From Liolophura sinensis (taxonomy: Eukaryota > Mollusca > Polyplacophora > Chitonida > Chitonidae): DNA of 37,192 bases. The stretch covers positions 89,698,644 through 89,735,835 of the forward strand of contig NC_088295.1 in assembly GCF_032854445.1 (NCBI RefSeq), written 5' to 3'. Below the pieces are notes generated by a model. That model saw only the letters and a list, made by a program, of their open reading frames with translations. It did not search any database and had not been told where the DNA came from. This document shows, in pieces, positions 33,421 to 37,192 of this stretch (position 1 is the first letter of the stretch; every line of letters begins with the position of its first letter). Position numbers and translations under genes: made by a program.

Positions 33421-35557
33421 AGAGATATAGGAAACAGTGATGATATGTACTGAAGAAGATGGTCTTGTGCGAGAAAAACTGGGTCGAACTGCGCATGACT
33501 ACAATGGTCAACAAAAAGGTTATGGCAACGTTTGAAAATTGGCTACTTGCAACGTATGCGGTATAATCCTTTTTCTGTCACTTATCGCTAAGTGTATTAT
33601 TCCCTGACGATACTTTTTACAGCTCCGTGAAGGAGAAAACATTACCATGTATGTATATACAAATTCTGGCTTCAAACCACGAGATACCGTCCTGCATGGT
33701 ATGAACGAAATAATGTTTTTCGATTTTTCTTTAAATAGACAGAAACAAGCAAACGGTTAGTTGGTACACGTAGGCTTAGCGAAGATAATGTTGGAACGGT
33801 AAATTGCTTTGTTTAATTCCAAAAGGGAAAAATCGTCAGAGAAGAGTCAGTTAAGAAGAAACTATAATAATGATGGTTACATGTATCTCTTTTTGCTATG
33901 TAATAACTTGCTGCGACTGAACCTGTTACTTACATCAATCCATGACAGACACTATACATATACAGGTATACTCCGAGCTGTTGAGTCATATCACTTTGTG
34001 CACAGTTAACGTAGCGACAGGCAAAAAATTATGAAGAAATGTTTTTTACAACACCCGTATTTAGACTTAACAACATGATGGCTTTGTTACAATCCAAATG
34101 ATTTTAAGGTCGTCAAAATGTATTTTTCGGAATTAGTTCTGATCCATTATGCCCAGCTTTTCCTTAAATGGTCTGAATTATAATGTAGATAAATGTATGT
34201 GTTACACGTTTTGGAGTCCCACATTGACATGCAGCTATCAAGAAGCTCGCGTGTTCAATACAAACTGTCCTCAAAGCATCATGTAAGTTACATGTGGGCT
34301 AATATAGCTAAGTCATCCCAATATAGGGAGATGCCTTCAAGATGAAACAGACATTTCTCCAACTGAGGGATGATATATTATTGGAAAACTAACCACATGC
34401 CCGATATACTGACCGTAATCTCCCTCCCCCCATATTACTGATGTATAATGGCTTCTCGAGGTAACTGAACTCACTTGTTGAGAGTGACAAACTGGTCAGC
34501 ACTCCAAACCAGTCTGTATCTGCTGGCTTCCATACAAGGCTCTTCTCTCTTCTCTGGAGAAGTAAAGAGAGCGAGGTTGACAGGAGCAATCAGGAATATG
34601 GAGAAGTAAACTGAACCAATCATTAACTAACCAGGAAATCGAAGCCGCGCTCAATCAAACGTTCGGATTAACGGTGTGTTGAGGCAGGTTACCTAATCCT
34701 GCTGTATTATACGGCCTGTCAGGGTCCAGTATGTGGATAACCAACGATACCCGCTTTACAGACCACTTCAGACAATAACCTGTCCAAGAGTTAGGACAAC
34801 ACCCATGCCGATGAACGTGCAGTAATTGTCTATCATGCGCAGCTCTTCCCCGAGAGCTTTCCCCTCCAGACCGATCGGGGCAATTACCCCGCTGACAGAG
34901 CCGGGCTTAATGAACCAGGAAATGGCTGGAATATGGAGGCTGTCTGACGGAGAATAGACAGTTTGAACGGATAAACTAAACTTTCTTTAAAAGATCACTG
35001 TCGCAGTCCCATGAACTATATTTACATTTTATTTTTGGATTTGTTTTTGAAAGAAAAAAAAAGATTAGTAATTGTATCTGAAAATATCTTCACTGGCTTT
35101 TAAATATTTTACCAAGTTAAATGCAATTGTTTTGTTTGTATAATGGGCTTTATGGACCATAATGATAATTTATGTTATCAATATGAATCATAGCGACTTC
35201 TCATTATTACCTGTATTTAACATCATCTTTGCTTTTCTACGCACAGCCACACATCACAGGTGAACATTTCGGAAGAAATGATTCAGAACTAATCGTAAAT
35301 GTGTAGAATAAGTTCTGTGACGTCACTGACGACATATCTTTCGACGGGAAACTCGAAAAACAAGTGTATGCTTGTTCATAAAAAGCACCTTGCTAGCCAT
35401 ACTCCCTACAGCGCATACGTCGCACTCTTGCGTTCGATTTACATCATGCCGTCATAAGCAAATTTTGCTCAGAAACCCTGAACAACGCAGAGGTCACTGG
35501 AATCACGGTGATTAGGCAGGAAGTCATGTCATGAAACACGAACAATCTGCCAAAACC
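33421..35557. other. Gene-free spacer
   Basis: No gene, array or RNA gene was seen. Frames of up to 66 codons are without pattern. Confidence 0.5.
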
Positions 35558-35734
35558 TTCGTTTTTATTCATATTTATTTATTTGATTGGTGTTTTACGC
35601 CGTACTCAAGAATATTTCACTTATACGATGGCGGCCAGCATTATAGTGGGTGGAAACCGGGCAGAGCCCGGGGGAAACCCACGACCATCCGCAGGTTGCT
35701 GGAAGGCCTTCCCACATTCGTGTTTTTATTTATA
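35558..35734 (-). mobile_element. 5'-truncated SINE (reverse orientation)
   Basis: The body at 35574-35716 is the reverse complement of the tail two thirds of the SINE at 16346-16577: TTTATTTATTTGATTGGTG, then TTTTACGCCGTACTCAAGAA, then GCGGCCAGCATTATAGTGGG, continuing through CCGGGCAGAGCCCGGG to GGAAGGCCTTCCCAC. It retains the roughly 50 bp missing from the 16.3-kb copy and lacks the tRNA-like head. The flanks TTCGTTTTTATTCATA (35558-35573) and TTCGTGTTTTTATTTATA (35717-35734) look like a diverged target-site duplication, so the truncation probably happened at insertion. GGGCAGAGCCCGGG is nearly self-complementary. Confidence 0.88.
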
Positions 35735-36747
35735 CACATAAACATTCTCTTCATCTAAAGTAAACACAGCATCGTTATCTGACATCTGAAACAATTTTAT
35801 TGATGAATGCTGATTATAGCTTCGCGCAAGTGCACTAAGGCCAGGTTAAGCCTAAACAAGTCTACATGGGTCATAGAGGCACCAAAGGTTAAGTTTGTCT
35901 ATTAGTGGCAGTGATGTGAACCAGCAGAAGGGGTGGTACACGCGGCCTAACGGAGTGTGCTAGGTAGTACAGAAGCGCGACAGAACAAAATGTGTTCGTC
36001 TGCGGTGTGGAACCTTTTGTGTAGCTCGTCCGCGAGCCTAGTAGGCCTATTTGGTCCCTATAGCACACAACATGCAATCAAAATATTTGAATTTTTAATC
36101 TAAAAAATAAGTAAAATAAGTTTCTCTCCTTTTAACGTATTCAAAAGGGCTACAGAGAATACAGACCAATCGATCACTTTCCCGAGAGTTCAAACTTTTC
36201 TCATAGAAAATAAATAACACACAGGTATAACACCTCTTCATTTAATTAAGCTAGCGATGGCCAGTATCACCGCCATCACGAAGTCTATTATAGCGCAGAA
36301 TCAACCTTGCTGGCAGGAAGATGAGCTAATGAGGAACGTGATTTCTAAACATGTTCGTTTTCTAAAGTTCACAGTATGTTTCATCTTAAAATGTTTCAGT
36401 TCCGATGCAAACATGAACAAAGTTGTGGTTTGTGAGGGTAAAACCCCAAAAGAGAAATCACAGTCATTTACTTCTCAGCCTTTAGTTAAAATGATATGAT
36501 ATACATACCGGAGATGCTCAAAGGATATGTGAAAAGGCGTTATAAACCCAATAGTATGGCAAGAAATGAAGAAAGATACGTCAAAGAAAATGAGAGAAGA
36601 AAATTCATCTTTGGGGCATAATTTATGTTTCTTAATAGCCGCCCTGTTTTATGCATAGGCCTATGTTCCGTCAATGATCGGAAATGACGTCATCGATGAA
36701 CATACTGGGAACATGGGACAGCTGTCACCGGTGACGGCCCAAAGTAG
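35735..36747. other. Gene-free spacer
   Basis: An 80-codon plus frame at 36257-36499 starts MASITAITKS but has no recognisable domain or splice context; I would not call it. A 12-bp palindrome GTCACCGGTGAC lies at 36724-36735. Confidence 0.45.
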
Positions 36748-36874
36748 AGGCCGGTTTCGTGAAGCGTACATAGTGTTAAGTATCCCTTCGCTAAGTGGAT
36801 TTTATATCTCTAAAACGTACGTTGTCATGGTAGTTAAGGGCTTACTTAACTAAGTGCACTTCATGATACCTGGC
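36748..36874. mobile_element. MITE-like element with long imperfect TIRs
   Basis: The left end AGGCCGGTTTCGTGAAG and the reverse complement of the right end AGCCAGGTATCATGAAG match. The similarity continues inward for about 45-50 bp (left GTGTTAAGTATCCCTTCGCT, right reverse complement TTAGTTAAGTAAGCCCTTAA), leaving a loop of about 30 bp. Total length is about 127 bp with no coding capacity, which fits a small non-autonomous DNA transposon. I could not define the target-site duplication, so the exact ends and the superfamily are uncertain. Confidence 0.65.
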
Positions 36875-37192
36875 TACTTAATTTCCGGAATGATCGCTGC
36901 ATGGGACCCTAGGAAAACTGTAGTCTAAATTCACTGTTACGCTGCAAGAAGAACGCTGAGAAGCTGTCTTGTACTTTTAAACGTTGGGCCACATTATATA
37001 CTCTGTGTTAATGAATAAAACTAAAGCGTTTCATGTATCCTTTACGTTCCACCGTATCTAGGTACAACACAGTACACTTTATGCGTGGGACAGCTTATCG
37101 AAGCAATTGTTTTATCTAGTTTTAACCATGTTTCTATATGTGTAATCCCCTGTGCACTCTTTCGCAATAACTGGAACAAACATGGTATGACA
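36875..37192. other. Gene-free right edge
   Basis: I see no gene, repeat or RNA in the last 318 bases. Confidence 0.5.

Noticed and set aside
36257-36499. 80-codon plus frame beginning MASITAITKS
   Set aside because: No recognisable domain or splice context; kept only as a note in the spacer entry.

Overview
The window looks like animal nuclear DNA, most likely from a mollusc or another lophotrochozoan. Coding density is very low, long stretches are AT-rich and gene-free, and several tandem arrays are present. One tRNA-derived SINE family appears three times; its conserved tail (GTTTTACGCCGTACTCAAG read on + for the reverse copies) is one I associate with mollusc genomes. That taxon call rests on recognition of the repeat and was not searched. 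There are no operons, prophage genes, CRISPR arrays or rRNA genes.

Layout. Positions 1-5,680 are dominated by three unrelated minisatellites: a 54-bp unit (built of 18-bp thirds), a 36-bp unit (about 2.3 kb) and a 34-bp unit with a 299-bp higher-order period. A SINE tail lies between the second and third. Positions 6,928-9,105 on the minus strand hold the only convincing gene: an uninterrupted 725-codon frame for a type I membrane protein with leucine-rich repeats, one Ig domain, one fibronectin III-like domain, a membrane helix and a short tail. This is the architecture of the LRRN (leucine-rich repeat neuronal) family. From 9.1 to 16.3 kb I find no gene, only a decayed inverted-repeat element near 14.7-15.2 kb. 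A nearly complete SINE with target-site duplications (16.33-16.59 kb) is followed closely by a 43-bp minisatellite (16.83-17.41 kb). From 17.4 to 24.2 kb there are small items only: a tRNA-like SINE head, an imperfect foldback, a possible terminal exon with a decayed second copy, and a 20-bp array.

The most interesting structure is in 24.55-33.42 kb. Two collinear segments in direct orientation (about 24.55-28.69 kb and 30.66-33.42 kb) share a series of diverged but clearly alignable blocks with no shared reading frame. They look like an old tandem segmental duplication of non-coding DNA, or two copies of an unrecognised large repeat. The first copy has about 1.3 kb extra, which contains a 101-codon frame that could be a real coding fragment. 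The right end carries a 5'-truncated SINE (35.56-35.73 kb) and a MITE-like element with long imperfect terminal inverted repeats (36.75-36.87 kb).

There is no multi-gene system here. Apart from the receptor-like gene, the interest lies in repeat biology: hierarchical minisatellites, apparent CpG decay inside one array, and the paralogous non-coding blocks.
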